64,000 nt of DNA from Dipylidium caninum (Eukaryota; Platyhelminthes; Cestoda; Cyclophyllidea; Dipylidiidae), in the NCBI GenBank assembly GCA_017562135.1, contig QEYB01001217.1, positions 558,001-622,000 on the forward strand, written 5' to 3'. The position numbers and the translations under genes were made by a program. The notes under the pieces were generated by a model. The model saw only the letters and a program-made list of their open reading frames with translations. It searched no databases and was not told the DNA's origin. This document shows positions 12,105 to 25,700 of the stretch, one piece after another (the first letter of the stretch is position 1; the number at the start of each line of letters is the position of its first letter).

Positions 12105-15100
12105 GAACTTTTGAATCCCAAATCCTCGTGTAATTGTTCCCATCTCCAGTTGCAGCCGTAGTGCATGCTGCCTGCTGCGCGGCACTCGCACTGACAGTTT
12201 ACTGTCTCTCTACCTCGTAGTTTAGGTTCATCATGGAAAGAAAAAGCAGGGAATACGAGACTGTGGTTATTGGCTTCGAAAGGGGCGAGTAGATGGGAAT
12301 CGTAAAGACTAAATCCCGATCTCCAGGCAGGCACTTGGCTTCGGTTGTGTCGCCCAGCTTAAATATTTCATTCTGTCATTTGGCGTCAGATCAAAGGGGG
12401 GACGTGACTCAAGATAACATCGTTTTTGGCGTGGAAACAAGGTGTACTTGAAAGAGGTGTCCTAAAGCCATCCACAGGTGAAAAAAGAATTTTTATTCCA
12501 TCTAACCCACTGTTCTCTAAGACTTGACTGATGATCCACGGAGACGAGCATTGTGTTGCTAATCCTGTGTCACATTTCCTGAAAAGGATAATTTTTCGCA
12601 TGCAAATGAGCTGAGAACTCAGTGGGGAGGCCAAAGACTTTAGAGTTCAGCCACCTTATGCACCTCTCATTACGCATGACTGAGTTTATTAAAAGCCTGT
12701 CCACATGAAACTGGCAATCGTGTCTAAATTTTGTGTGTGTGTGTGTCCGCTGAAAATAGACGACATTTTCCCAGCGTGGTGCAAGTCAAAAAGTTTTCTT
12801 CACGTAGAAAGGTGTAAGTGTGACCAGTCACGATATTAATAATAGTGACGGAAAGGACCCACGTACTTACTTGACGCTGCTTTTTCCCTGTCTGATTTCA
12901 AACCTTCGACTCACCTCGAGTAGATATATGAGCGTAAGCTTCCCCAATGCACGCAAAAAGATAAGTTCTTTGACAGCAGAAGTCGAAATTGGATGAGATG
13001 AGCTTCTTACATCGACCTTCGGTCATTAAAGAGTATGCTTTTGACGATCACATTCCGCCTATAAGTGTGCTCTTGAACTGTTTAACGCTCTTTCATATAT
13101 TATTACCCATCACAAATAGTGGCATTCAACATTCAAGTCTCCATTACTACTCACGTAATTAGTAGTAAGTAGCACACTCAGTACTGACGTTCAATTCCTT
13201 CGCGACAATTTAGTCCCTTATGGTAAAGCATGCACTAATGATGTGCAGAGAGAGACGAAGAGGCTAAGACGTCACCGGTGGGCCCGGCCAGTAGGGCACA
13301 AGGACGGAAACGAACAGAATGGCATTGAGTGGAGAGACCGCAACTCCGAGTCACCCTTGAAAGGACCACCAAGACGCGAGGAGAGACCTTTCATGCAAAG
13401 TGGAATAAATCATCTTAATTTTAAGGCAATCAGAAGAAAAGGTTCTAATTTAGGCCTAATTGACTGTTAAGGAGTTTTAGTTGGTTGAGACTCAAAGGAG
13501 GTCCACTTTACTGTACTTTAGGATAAAAAAATAGCCAAGAAAAAATTCTCAGTTTTGAGCATTTCACAACGACCCTGAAGGCCACTGGATTTCAGCGATC
13601 ACTTTTATCATTCTCCTTCTACATGCTCGGCTACCCTGCGGTCAAAAGTGAATTCCACTGTGGACTAAAAATGTCCGATTTTGCGTTAACATCCCACGGG
13701 GCGCTTGTAACCCTCGTCACTCTCCCCAACCGCTCTTTCAGACGTACTGTAAGCTGAGTGGAAGAAGGCCGGGAGTGTATTATTAACATAGTATGGGATT
13801 GGCGAACCGAAATCGCCCCAGAGACTGCTTTGCGAACCACGGGGACACACGAATTAACAGTTGAAGTTTTTTTCCATCCTAAGACTCAACAGAGTAGATT
13901 GTTTTTTTAACTTCGCAATTCATAACACCCCCCTTTTGGCTCTAATCCTAACTCATTCCTCGCCCGTTGCCTTGCTTCTTTGAGGCGATGATTTTAGGTG
14001 AGAGGAAATTCTTGTTTCATCGTGTCGCAAATGGGCATAGCATGCACCACAGACTCTTGACTGTCAGAATGTCATTAGTCACGTGAAGGGTCTGCTCTAC
14101 ATCAATGAAGATTGACTTTGCAGTCCCCGGGTGAATACTATGGTGAGGTATTGAAATAGAATAAAAGAGTAGAATTGACCGCATTCTTGTTGGCCAACGT
14201 CGACCTAAAAATGGAATAAGCCTCGTGGCAGACAATCCCTCATCGAAGACGTCGACAGTTCCCATCAAGCGTAGGCCTTATGATGGGGAAATGAGAATTC
14301 CCTTCTCTCTGGTTTAACCCCAAACCGAGATTCTTTACACCGTCTTCGCGCGCGAGACATTAGGAACCCTTTAAGGAGATGCCACATTTTTAGTCCCACT
14401 TCAAGCACACAGTCCGGGCAACTGGAAGTCTGCTTCATTATTCGATTCCATTCCTCGGGTGCGGCAGTAGGTGTTGTAGTGTCTGAAGTGGACCCAAGCG
14501 GGACTTCTTCCCACTGTGCGGAGCACATTGTCGCAAGACCGGCAGGAGGACTTCCGAACGTTGATGATTTTACTTTTCAGAGGGAACAAAAGATTTCATC
14601 CACTGCCTTTATGATAGTCTGTCGGGTTCCGTGGGTGAATCTAAATGCAGAAGGACGCTACTTTCAGGAAGAATTGCCGCCCTTGGAATTCTCTCGGGTT
14701 TATACAAACCACCAGAGAGTATCAGGACGAGGAATTGGTAGATTTTCAGGAGTTAACTTTGTACCCATCACTCCCTTGTTAATCCCCTCAAAATACCAGT
14801 CGCACAAGAATCTCTCAACACCCTCTGAGGTGCCTTTATGTCGTGAAATATGGTTATACACCCACATAGACGTGTAACTTTTCCTTTAAACACCTCGTTT
14901 GGCCTTGATTGATGAGCCTCAAAATACACACTGGATTGTTTTGTAATCGCTTTTGTTGTATCTTCAAAACCTTCAGGAAATTTTGCCGTTCCCCTGATAT
15001 GCGGGCAGTTTCTCGGGGTATAGTGGCAGAAAAGGTGGTCTTCGAGATCTTCTTCGCTGGTACGCTGCCCCAAGAGGGAAACCAGTCTCTCCCACGACCC

Positions 15101-18100
15101 AAACGCCTTCGAGTGACACAAAAAGTGGCCTCCTATTTTAACGCCTTGGCCTCTTCTGCATATGCATGCATGCCCGGAGCTTAGTCTCACCCACAAATAG
15201 TGAAATATTAAAAATTAAGTGGCAGAAGTGGCTTTCTCTGTCTACTACTACTTTAACATATAATTTCGGCGACCCATAAATCACTAACACCTTCTATCTT
15301 TATAAAGCTCTGAGGGCCACTAATGTGTGAATGTGTGCCTAGTTAGTGAAGGTGGAGGAAAATCATTTTTTGTATAATTTGGAAGAAGTGAGACGCTACT
15401 CCAAGATAGCAAAGTAATTAGGGAAATAGAATTAGCTCCGCCCTCGCTACGTCTCGAGTCACTTTTGCCATCCAAGGCTGTTGAGGCTACTTTTCAGCGA
15501 AGAGTGGTTGAAAGGCGAAACGGGAAAGGGGGATGCGCCAAACACCCCACGTCTGCGCTGCCTATCGTGCTATCAGCGGGAGCAGATCTCCGCCCCGTTA
15601 AAGGGCACACTTCGTGTGTGTGTGTGTACGTGAGATGGACGGGAGTTTTTACATGTCAAATGGGATTTAGAGCCTTTGTGCGTATGAGTAAGGCAGTTTG
15701 ATAATATCAACGAGGCCGCAACGCTTTCCCTTAGTCATCACATGCAAAACAAAGCGGGATGCGTCCACTTTCGTCGAGGCCGGGTAAATTCACTCGTCCC
15801 CTGCGGTGCTTAACCTGACACACTTGCTTCAGACACGAAGGAACACGAGATTATTGCCTATTCGTGGTGTCCTCCAACCCGTCCCTTCCGTTTGGTCGAC
15901 TCTCTCGCCCTCTTCAACGTCCATCGTCTCCTTGGTAGGAATGGTCAGATGGACGAGACACTCCTCCTATGGCACCGCACCAATTGGAGGAAAAAATCGC
16001 CTGTGAAACGTTTTGCGCAAAGTCCACAGCAGCAGTACACGATGCTTAAATTGCGTTTTGCCATTGTTGTCGTTGTTTTTGTTGCTGTTGTCACGTAGGT
16101 GCACTATTTTTGCTGCATCTTTCGTCCCCTTTTGTCGGAACCGCAAGCGGACCAGATAGAGAAAAAAAGCGGTTAAACTCGTGTCTACTGCGCAATATGT
16201 AAAGTTGGTCGTCTCAAACTAGCCGACGGAGGCCTTTCAAGGCAAAATTTTGCCATAACAATGCAATTGGGGTTGCGGCGAATTAGCGTTAATTAACACA
16301 GAAACCTTTTCTATCACTTCAAGCATAAAGTGTAAAGTAGTTAGACAAGCGTAGATTTAACCAATGTAAAATCTCTCCCCTGTCTTTAAGTTTACCTTGC
16401 AGTTAGAAATATTCTCTCCCACCACAAGATGAGGGAAAAAAGAAAAGAATTTGGCGATAGGCATTCCTGCGATAACAGCTACTACCTTTCCTCATATATC
16501 TCGTCAATGGCGGCATCCATAAATTTTGTTGCCTGTCTGGGAATTTTGCGATGTTAAAACGCTGTCCTCATCATAAAATCACCACAATACAAAGCGGGTG
16601 CAATCGAGGCCGAGGCGGGGCAAATGGGCGAATTTCAATGTCATGCTCCAAACTAAACTGCAAACTGATTTATTACCAGACAAGTAAAAGTTATCTTTTG
16701 AGCAGGAAAATGCTTGATACTTGATAATCACCGTTAATTAGCTCTCCAGCAAGCTGACTTACTTCCTTGCCCTTCTCCGATTTAAAGTCTCTCTGTCTTG
16801 CCTGCCTCGGTCGTAGCAAACGCCTCGGCGCTGCGATGATCCCCCAAAAGTTCCCTGCCTCAGTAGTAAGTGGTTCTGCATTCCCATTTGCTTAATTAAA
16901 ATATACGAGGGGAGCGGAGTGTTCTAAGGTCAAAAAATAAGTCAGATTTATATGAGTGACTACTCAATCTGCCCAGAAGGCTTTCCGGTTCAACTTCGCC
17001 CACATAACAAGGCCAAATTTGTTCACTGGGTCAAGTATAAAAAAAATCACTTTTAGGTAGTTTCTCCCCACAAATGGTAAATACACCTCGACTAAAAGAC
17101 TTCTTTGGGCCCCTGTTTGAGAGCTTCTCGCTTCAAGTGACAAGGCGGTGGCATCTACGAGGCTTTCATGTGAATGAATTTCTTCGCTTCCGCTTGTTCA
17201 CGAATCCGCCTTACTTGAAAGGAACAAGCGCCTCCGTTAAAATGTATGTCCAACTCTACGCTCATAATATGCGGTAGAAAGTGTCGAGGGCAAAGTTGTC
17301 TGTTGAGAGGTTCTGTTGCACTAAGGTTGTCCACTGACAGGTACGCAATTTCCCCCCAAATTTAAGGCTCAACATCTCCTGCCCCCGGCCAACCTGTTGC
17401 ACCACCGCCCTCAGACGTGTTATCACTGCTGTCAGAGACGGTAGCAGTCTTCCAGATGTTGCGTTAGTCGACTGCCTTCCTCCTTCATTCTCTTAAAACG
17501 CAAGTGTAATAATTCACTCGGAATAACTTGTGAACTTCGTCGTCGGACAATTTGAAGTATTATCCAGCCGACGTTTCAACTGAAGCCAACTCCAAAAGAA
17601 GGAGAAAATAATGTTCACTTTGACAATAGGAAAGATGGAAGCTGGCGGACGGAGCCCACTTAGGGTAAAACTTATAATAAACAGGAATTGGGCCAAATAT
17701 GAAGGGAAAGATGTGTTATTTCGGCTATAAAACATACAAAGTCCTGCGAAGAGTACAGAAGTATCGCTGATTGCAGCCTTGGCACCTTAGTTTAAAATTA
17801 TTATTACCCCTTAAATGATTGGCAGAAAGAAGATATTGTTGGCTAGACGTGTTATTCAGACAAAACGGCTTAAGAACCGCAACGCCAGCATAGCGGCTTA
17901 GCTGTGTTGCTCGTAGATATCGTGGAAAAATCTTTGTATGTAATTCCTAAGCTGTCCACTTGTCTATCAGGTAGGGGAGAAGAACATCCAAAATTCTCAT
18001 CTGCCATGATTTTCTTAATTCGACCTTAACAATCGCATTTCCTGAATGACAAGCACCATTTGACTAGTGGACACAATAATGAGTTCCACATGGCAGGCAG

Positions 18101-21100
18101 GCAGCGTGGGAACAAGGATTCATGTCAAAATTACCGTCTTCTCCACCTCATTAAGACATTCCATGATATCCTGATGCCTCGGCACTTCTACTTCAACCAT
18201 TTGTCCTATGCCTTCCGATATTATTTCTGGCAATGTTAAGACAATAGTCCAAAGTGGCGTCGAGTGACTTGTCTGACGAAAAGGAGTCAAAGTAAGTCGC
18301 GTTGAGGCCTGATAAACCTTATATCACATCTATTTGTAAGGTGATGTCGAATTGCTAAGAAAGACCTCATTTAGCCAGTGTCACATCGGCATAACCATTG
18401 GCCGGAGCCTCAAATTATTTCTATTGGTTTTGTTTATTTTGGCCAATTGAAAAATGCGTATAACTGAAGCAATCAATATGGCGTTTTGTTTTTCGGAAGC
18501 ATTCCAATTTGATACGACATCTAGTTGTCAAGCCAAAAATCAAATTAATGTCTCCAAACTATGGTAATCAACAATAATGCTCTCGGTAGGTCATCCATTT
18601 TCATTATCTCTTGACACTTTAAACATGCACATTTAGCCAAATAAACTCTTTAAGGTTTTGCACTTTCTGTCTCAATTCATTAAATCTCATAAAGTGGCTA
18701 TTAAAAATAGCTTTTCACTTTATTGAAAGAAGTCATGATGTCGCCAGTCATTTCATATTAAAATGTCATAAATACTTTACTCTGTGAAACAACGGAAAAT
18801 GTGTTTGCTTTATCGAACTAGATGGCCCAACCTGTCTCATTTATTTCGAAAATGTATTTTTCGGAGTCATCTTTCACTGCGACAAACTGATGACCCGAGC
18901 CTACCCAACTTAGAAACTGCTTGGTACTTGGATGTCAACTAGACGATGGGGACAAGGCATGTAGGCATAATTTTCTCCACAACTTCACCTCTGGTCCGAT
19001 TTTAACAAGATGACAGGAGATAAAAATCCACCCTCAGTCTGTCTTGTCATTTCTCCAAAATCCCATGGTAAAAATCAAGAAGGACGCGTAGGCAGTAGGA
19101 CTTTGTGGTTCCTCAGTCTCTCATTTCGCACACTGGCGTGCTCATCGCAGCCATTAAGAGATTTCTCTTGGCATGCCTTGTCATCCGTCGTAAATTCTGA
19201 CGTCTTACGGCCCCCTTACTCGAAGCGCATAAACTGGAATGTATCTTTCCTAACTGCATCTTACGACTTTTAATCCAGAATGCACAACTCTGAATCCTCA
19301 TAATTAGGTTTGAACACGTAATTTAATTAAATAAATGGCTAATTTAATATATCGATAATTAATTAAGGTTTAACGCAAATAATGAGTTTATACGGTTCGA
19401 TGACAAGAAATTCTTGTTTTACTCGAGATTGTCTTAGGCTACGGTAGGAGATTTGATTGGATAATAAAAAAGATATTAATTACTTAATGAATGTGGTTTC
19501 CCTTGATGGCCCTGTCATGCCACGAAGGCCTTCACTTGCCTTCAGGACTTTTTCTCATCCTCCTATATGTCAAAGATGTCACAAAATAGAATGACATTTG
19601 AGATTTTAATCGGTATTATCCACACCACCTTTTGGTCCGATGATAAAATCATTCTGCATACCCTCACCTAGTATGCATCCGCGACTGACGTTCAGCAGTG
19701 TATTCTGGGGAAAATAGAAAATTTCGTAATTATCACTTGCTGCTTCCATCGCCTTTATTATGCCAAAAGTATTGGAGCCTCTACGCAAAATGAGTCTTCT
19801 CTGAAAATCCATCTTATGCATGGATTTATCTCGAGTAAATAAAGGCGACTTCATTCCGTCAAAATAATGTTTCACTGCGACTCTACCATTAGCCTTTTTT
19901 TGCTCCACTATGTCCGAATTCGCCACCTTATCTAACAATTTCGTTTTTGTTGTACAAACTTTCCTCAATTGTCTTCTTTCTGTACATATTTGCGGGTGCC
20001 TTTTTTAAAAACGTCTGCGAGACTGCGAGAGGGAGAATAGACTTATTTATCTCTTCGCATGATTTTAACCTCTTATGGCCGGTAAAAGGGGAAAAAATTT
20101 TATGAATAGATCCCCATTCAGTTTCGTTTGTCTTTGAGTATTCCTCCCCCCACAGTTGTTTGCTGTCAAGTGGCTTTCCTCCACTGAGTCCTTTAATTAA
20201 AGCGTTTTTAATTTACCTTTGTGAAATGTTTTGGTAAAACACGTTTTACTCTTCATGAAAAGAGCGTACAGAAGTTGGTCCCATTTTAAATGTTCAGTAG
20301 AAATGCCTTGTAGCTCATTTATTTGCTTATGCCTAAATGAATACCTCATTATTGTTGCAAGTCATACGAATTCAACTGATTTATCTATCTTCAACTCCCT
20401 TCTGTGTATTATTAATGAAGCACCCTTGTTTTGAATCAAATTTATCGTTAGTAGCGGCAGCGGTGAGTGATTAGTCTACGATTTGGCTAAGGTGCTCGAA
20501 TATACTCCATCGTGACATTGTGTTACCTGAAGATTGATACTTTCCACTGATAAGAGGAATAAAGTATTAAAGCAAGCTTGAGGTGGACACACATCTCCGC
20601 TTTGTCCGGCGCTTGTCACACGCGTAGACGTCTGTAAAAGTGGTGGAGGCGGTGCGAGGATGATCCACTATCCGGCCGCCTTTCTTTTAACGCGGAAAAA
20701 TTTAAACAGGGTTTGCCTGTTTAAAGTAAAATCGGGTATCTGGAATGCAACAACTGCTGACACGTTGAGATGACCCTGTTGCATTCATCAGGGAAGCCAG
20801 TTTTCTTTGTGCGCCCAAACAGAGGAGGTGGCTCGCAAGTCCTCTCTCCATTTAAACATAACCTTAGTGTAGCTGGTCTAGTGTATGAGGTAGAAATAAG
20901 ATAGCTTCTGGTTGTTCACTTTCAGTTTTAAATAATTTGCAGAAAATTACATTGTTGCTTGCCTGATGGACGTCATTTTTTTCATCCCCTCAGGCTCGAC
21001 TCCATTTTTGACAATTTAGTTTCTTTTCAGAAACCACTTTTTTTCTAATATCTAAAATTTCGTGCCAAACTATAAAACGAAGAACATTATAAAAAGTATT

Positions 21101-21163
21101 TCGCGAAATTTTTCTGTTTTCCATCTCCTCATTAAATTATGTCAATTTTTCTGCTTTCGCTAG

Positions 21164-22702
21164 GGTGACGAGATAGCAGTGACCTCTAGCGAAGTCTTGA
21201 ACCTCTCTGCCAAAGCGCCTAGCCACCCCATCTCGCCAGAAACATTTGGAGTTTGCCTTGACACTTCTGAAAGTGTTGTAAAAATTCTTATGATGACAGT
21301 TGCTTGTTTGGGCTTACTCACCAACTCCATGACTGTTGTCGTGCTTACACAATTGCGGGGCTCTCATCCAGTCGGTGGTGGTGAGCGTTCGGCACGTTTT
21401 AATCTCTTGGGTTTGGCAATAGCCGATTTTTGTATCTGCCTCTCCACCCTTCCTCTCATCTACTCAAAGAGGACTTACAAGAAGACCGATATTATGCTCT
21501 ACTACACACTCTTTGGACCGGGTCTCGTGTCCACCTTCCTCACTGTCAGCGCGTGGATGGTGGTGCTTGTCTCCATTCTCAGATATCTTGCAGTTTGTTG
21601 GCCTCTGAAGTCGCGTTTTTACCTTCGCTGCAAAAATGTCGTCTACGCCATTGTGGCCATGTACCTTGCTGCATTTATTTTTAACTTTCCCTTATTTCTT
21701 CAATACGATTATGAAGAAATTGTTGCGTACAATGAAGATGTGCTCCCAAATGGTCATGGTAAATTCGTGCACATAGTGGATCGGATTTATCCGCATTCCG
21801 AGTTATTAAAAGATATTTACAATATCGCGCATATTATTTGCACCAACGTGGGGCCTTTCATTGCGGTGTTGGTGACCAACATCTCCGTGATTGTCGCGTG
21901 TAAACGGAGTGAGGTGATTTGTGAGAAATTCGAGAATGCCGATCGGACAAAATTGACTCACCCTCCAACGAGTTCTTCCATGAGCACAGCCAACAATCTT
22001 CCGGCCGAGTCTTCACAACTTCAACAAGCCAGCAATACTCAGGCAACACCCTCAACCTCTCAAAAACGAATGGTCCCACGAAGCCATAACCTCAGACCTC
22101 GAGCATTGCACAGAGTCACTCCACTTCTTCTGGCCGTAATTTTTGCATTTTTACTCCTTTCCACACCCTTTGGAATTGTGCAATTTGTTTGCCTTAAGGT
22201 AATTGATAAAATTGGGCATGGAATTAGTGAGAGTCGTCAATTACTACAACAATACCTCATTCTTAATCGTCTGCTCGAGTGGACAAACTTCCTACAAGTA
22301 TTTGGCTGCGCTATGAACTTCTTTCTCTACTTCATGGTGTCTCAGACCTTCCGGCGCACTACTAGGCGTACATTTCGAAGGATACTCCAGCGTTTTCGCC
22401 GATGTCGGGGTTTGAGCCATCTGTGCGCTTGCATTTGTTCGGTATTTTGTTGCGAGGAACGAAGGCCTTGTAAAAATGAAGCTTACATCGTGCGTGTCTA
22501 CTCGCCGATTGAGTGTCGGAATTACCAGAGACACCGGCCACTGCCTGAGCCCTTGCCATTGTTCAAGGAGAGGAATCTTCTATCGCCTCATCTTAACCAG
22601 CATCAGAAGTCCGCAAGAGAAAAAGAATCACCCGAACCCGATCAGCCTGTTGTCAAGGAGGGAGAACAAATTGAACTGCAAACACATCAAAGTGGGAAAT
22701 AA
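21164..22702 (+). CDS. Rhodopsin-family neuropeptide GPCR, FMRFamide-receptor-like, divergent
   Basis: One open exon encodes about 512 residues. Seven hydrophobic segments are visible: TM1 after an N-terminal NLS glycosylation site, TM2 with LGLAIADF (conserved Asp), TM3 ending ILRYLAVCWPLKS, TM4, TM5, a long Ser/Thr/Gln-rich third inner loop, TM6 (LLAVIFAFLLLSTPFG) and TM7 ending NFFLYF. The RYLAVCWPLK block and the TM7 pattern resemble FMRFamide/myosuppressin-type receptors, which couple peptide binding to G proteins at the plasma membrane. Oddities are LRY in place of DRY, NFFLY in place of NPxxY, and no Cys at the start of TM3 or in outer loop 2, so the usual disulfide is missing. A CACICSVFCC cluster after TM7 suggests palmitoylation. 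There is no ATG before TM1. The frame opens exactly at an acceptor (AG at 21162-21163), so the start codon lies in an upstream exon or comes from a spliced leader. Confidence 0.9.
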   Translation, partial: GDEIAVTSSEVLNLSAKAPSHPISPETFGVCLDTSESVVKILMMTVACLGLLTNSMTVVVLTQLRGSHPVGGGERSARFNLLGLAIADFCICLSTLPLIYSKRTYKKTDIMLYYTLFGPGLVSTFLTVSAWMVVLVSILRYLAVCWPLKSRFYLRCKNVVYAIVAMYLAAFIFNFPLFLQYDYEEIVAYNEDVLPNGHGKFVHIVDRIYPHSELLKDIYNIAHIICTNVGPFIAVLVTNISVIVACKRSEVICEKFENADRTKLTHPPTSSSMSTANNLPAESSQLQQASNTQATPSTSQKRMVPRSHNLRPRALHRVTPLLLAVIFAFLLLSTPFGIVQFVCLKVIDKIGHGISESRQLLQQYLILNRLLEWTNFLQVFGCAMNFFLYFMVSQTFRRTTRRTFRRILQRFRRCRGLSHLCACICSVFCCEERRPCKNEAYIVRVYSPIECRNYQRHRPLPEPLPLFKERNLLSPHLNQHQKSAREKESPEPDQPVVKEGEQIELQTHQSGK

Positions 22703-22703
22703 A
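22698..22703 (+). promoter_or_regulatory. AATAAA overlapping the GPCR stop codon
   Basis: The TAA stop at 22700-22702 lies within an AATAAA hexamer. If used for polyadenylation the 3' UTR would be very short. A second AATAAA at 23091-23096 is a more usual alternative. Confidence 0.35.
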
Positions 22704-25700
22704 ATTATTTGCTTTGTACATTATAAACTATCAGCAAATGCGTACCTTTTGTATAAAGCATTACCTTAAATTTTGTCTCACAACAGAACTTCATAATTAG
22801 GCAATTAGGACTGCTCGATTCTATTAATTTCGCATTTATAAACTGATGCATTGAGACCCCCAATTATTTTTCATATTCTTCTTATCCCGAAGTCTAATCA
22901 CTAATATTTGGTGAGCCAGGCGATGCTCCTGACTCTGAACACTTTCCTCCCATCCCGACACTTTTCTGTCCATCCCACGTCATTGTGAGAGCCTTTAGTG
23001 TATTCTTTTAGCCTAACAGACAATATTTATACTCATTTACGTGTGCGTGTGTGTTATTCACACCGGTATTGCATCATTAGAGATTAGGGTAATAAAATAT
23101 AGTTACATTTTAAGCCAGGTTAGAGATGCCATTAATGAAGATGAGGACTACGTTTATAGATAAAACGCATTGTATTCATTTATGCAATAAACTTCAATGA
23201 GGAATAAGCGTACAACACTTTAAAAGAGTCATTAAACCAAGTGCTCCGCCAACTTTGAAGGAGAGGGGGGGCGAGGGGGTGGACGAGGAAGTTGTGTGGT
23301 CCACTGTACACCCTGAAATGCCTCCACTGCCACCGTAATTGACACCTCGAGGGGTTGGCAATTGTACGGAAGCCAGTGGGTCTTGTGGAAGCGTCTTTTG
23401 CGTCGTCCTACTTAAACATCTGCCTCAACTTTTTGTAGTTTAACAAAAGTTTGCCCATTTTCTTGCGCAACGAAAATCTTAACTGCGTCCTGCCATCTTC
23501 TGCCTTCAGGTGCAACTCACGCACACCCTTCATCGCCTCCCTCCCTCCTCCCAGTCAAACACGCAGGCTTGGAGGTTTGCCAAAATCAAAAACAGAACAA
23601 AACAAACAAACAAATCATATTTTCACCACCAAACTATTTTGACTTGAAATAACTATGTGTTCATTCCCTTATTGCGCAGTACCAATGACTTTTTATGGTT
23701 TTGGGCGACATTTTTTATACATTTCTTTTCTAAAATGAGGCTTCCACAATCATCACTAACGCTCTCTTCTTTAAAAGTATTCCCTTCTATAAATAAAATA
23801 TTCGAGAGTAATTGAGAGTTTCAGACAGAATGGCTGAGTTTAAGGGGAGAACAAAAGATATGCCTCCTTTTAGACCTCATCTGTCGAGTTAACTGCTACC
23901 CACCACAATGGCCCCATTGTCATTTGCCCGTACTCTTTTTCGTGATCAATCGTCATCAACTTCGTCTCATTCCACTGCCTGAATGATTTCAATAGCCGCT
24001 CGTCGTCTTTACAGTCTGTACTATTTGTCTTGAAGCAGTTAAAAATGGGGTGGTACGTGAAAGTGGGAAATTTACAGGGGGAACAGCGCTTCCTCCCCTC
24101 CACTCCGGCCACTTCAACACTCATTTCCGGCCTGTCGTTGTGTCTCCGTGGGTGTGCGTGTGTGCATCAAAACTCTTTCTTTTCCTTCTGTAGCCATCAA
24201 GCAGATTTTCGACCCTTAAGTGCCCTTTAGTTCAGAAATAAAGCTTCGGGAAAGAAATTTGAGTCATTATATTAAATGTCCTCTGTTACACAAACGAGTT
24301 CAACTTGTTCAACAGCCAAAGGTAAAATCGCCTCAACAGGCCTAAAAGGTGCTGTTTCTTCTTCCCTGGTCCAACGGGAGGTTTCATTGTGGTTTTTCTG
24401 CCGAAGTGACGCACAAACCTTCACCCCACTAGCATACTTCTGAAATTGCAGTAAACGAGTCCGCTCACAACTCCTCTATCTCTCCCACTTTATCCTCGCC
24501 CCCATTTCTCGCCAACAGCAAATTTTCCTCCTGTCTTAGGGTGACAAGTGTGCTGATAGCATCGCTACGTTCTCTCGGTTATCCACAATTCTGACCACCT
24601 TGAATTTTCATCCTTTAGTGATTTTTGGGTAAACAATTTCTCAGAATTTATTAAAAGTCCGATCAAAACCTCACCGATAGTGGGCAAAATGTATTGTTTG
24701 TCTGCCACACTATTTCACTATTTCTTTACGAGGTCCGAGGTTGTTAACAACGGAGTCCTTCTTTGTTTGGGGATTGGGGAGGACAGTGTGACAGAGTCAT
24801 AAAGGCTCCCACCGTGAGATGGCTTAGCTGTGAGCCTGCTTCCTGCTTCTGGCGCATTAACGACCTCTCGCAATGTGGACGGATATATCACCGGTGTAAG
24901 GTTTGGCCCCTCGACCGGTAATGGCAGAGAGACCCCGTCCGCCCGGTGGCAGTTGGAACGGTGGTGTGGAAAGTCACGTGGTCTCCCCCAAAGCATTGAT
25001 ACATCGTGAAGGCTGTAATTGGCCAATTGTACAGTCAATTTAAATTGGAAAAGCCGTTCTTACACCAAATGTTTCTTCTGCCAAGAGGCGAGAGAGAAAG
25101 TATGTGGATGTGAAGTGTGGTACACCGCTGGACTCGGGACACTAATTTATTAGTATTCACTGGGTGAACACGCCGCGTGTGCAGGGTAGAGTGTCCTGAC
25201 TGCTCGTAGAGGCCTGCTTCGCCATCCCCTCCAGTGGGGGAGTATAACCTTTCCCACAGGAGGACAAATCTAAATGATACACTCAAAAATTGCCCTCCCA
25301 CTCCCCCCCCCCCGACTTCTTCCGCCTCCTCTGTGTCCCACCTTCTCCTCTATTCAGACGCGGCAAAAAGCTCGTCTCCTATGCATTTGTATTGTGCCTG
25401 GTGAGCTATCATACAGGATGGTTTTCAGAGAGCATGTAATTATTAGGGCGGACTAGTGTTTACACATTTTTAATGCATCCAGACCACCGATGGGAGAGTT
25501 CTGAGGAAACCTATCCTGCGTAAGTAAATACACGAGTCGAGTAGCGTCAAAAGTCCTTGTTTTACCTAACAAAATCTTCTAACAAGGTGCGGCAAATGGT
25601 ATTTGAAGGTAAGTGGATAGTCAGGCAGACAGGCGGCGAGGGAGGTGACCGAAGGTGGAAGAGGCCATTTTATGCAGGGCCTTCTTCCCTCCCCCCCTCT

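Larger units (their letters stand above)
10731..21163. other. Gene-poor stretch with simple repeats and no assigned gene
   Basis: No frame here resembles a known protein. The stretch holds a CT tract (10966-10986), TG/GGGTG and AGGGG runs (11263-11344), a second AGGGG run (12081-12104) and GT runs near 12735 and 15610. It turns AT-rich near 19300-19500, with several aattaa motifs. A 120-codon minus-strand frame at 19606-19968 is long for such AT-rich sequence but was not recognised. The lack of recognisable repeats over most of it fits a regulatory or intronic landscape, but this is inference only. Confidence 0.4.

Noticed and set aside
19606..19968. 120-codon minus-strand frame in AT-rich DNA, considered as a transposase fragment
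   Set aside because: No mariner, pogo or other transposase motif could be matched, and no terminal repeats were seen.
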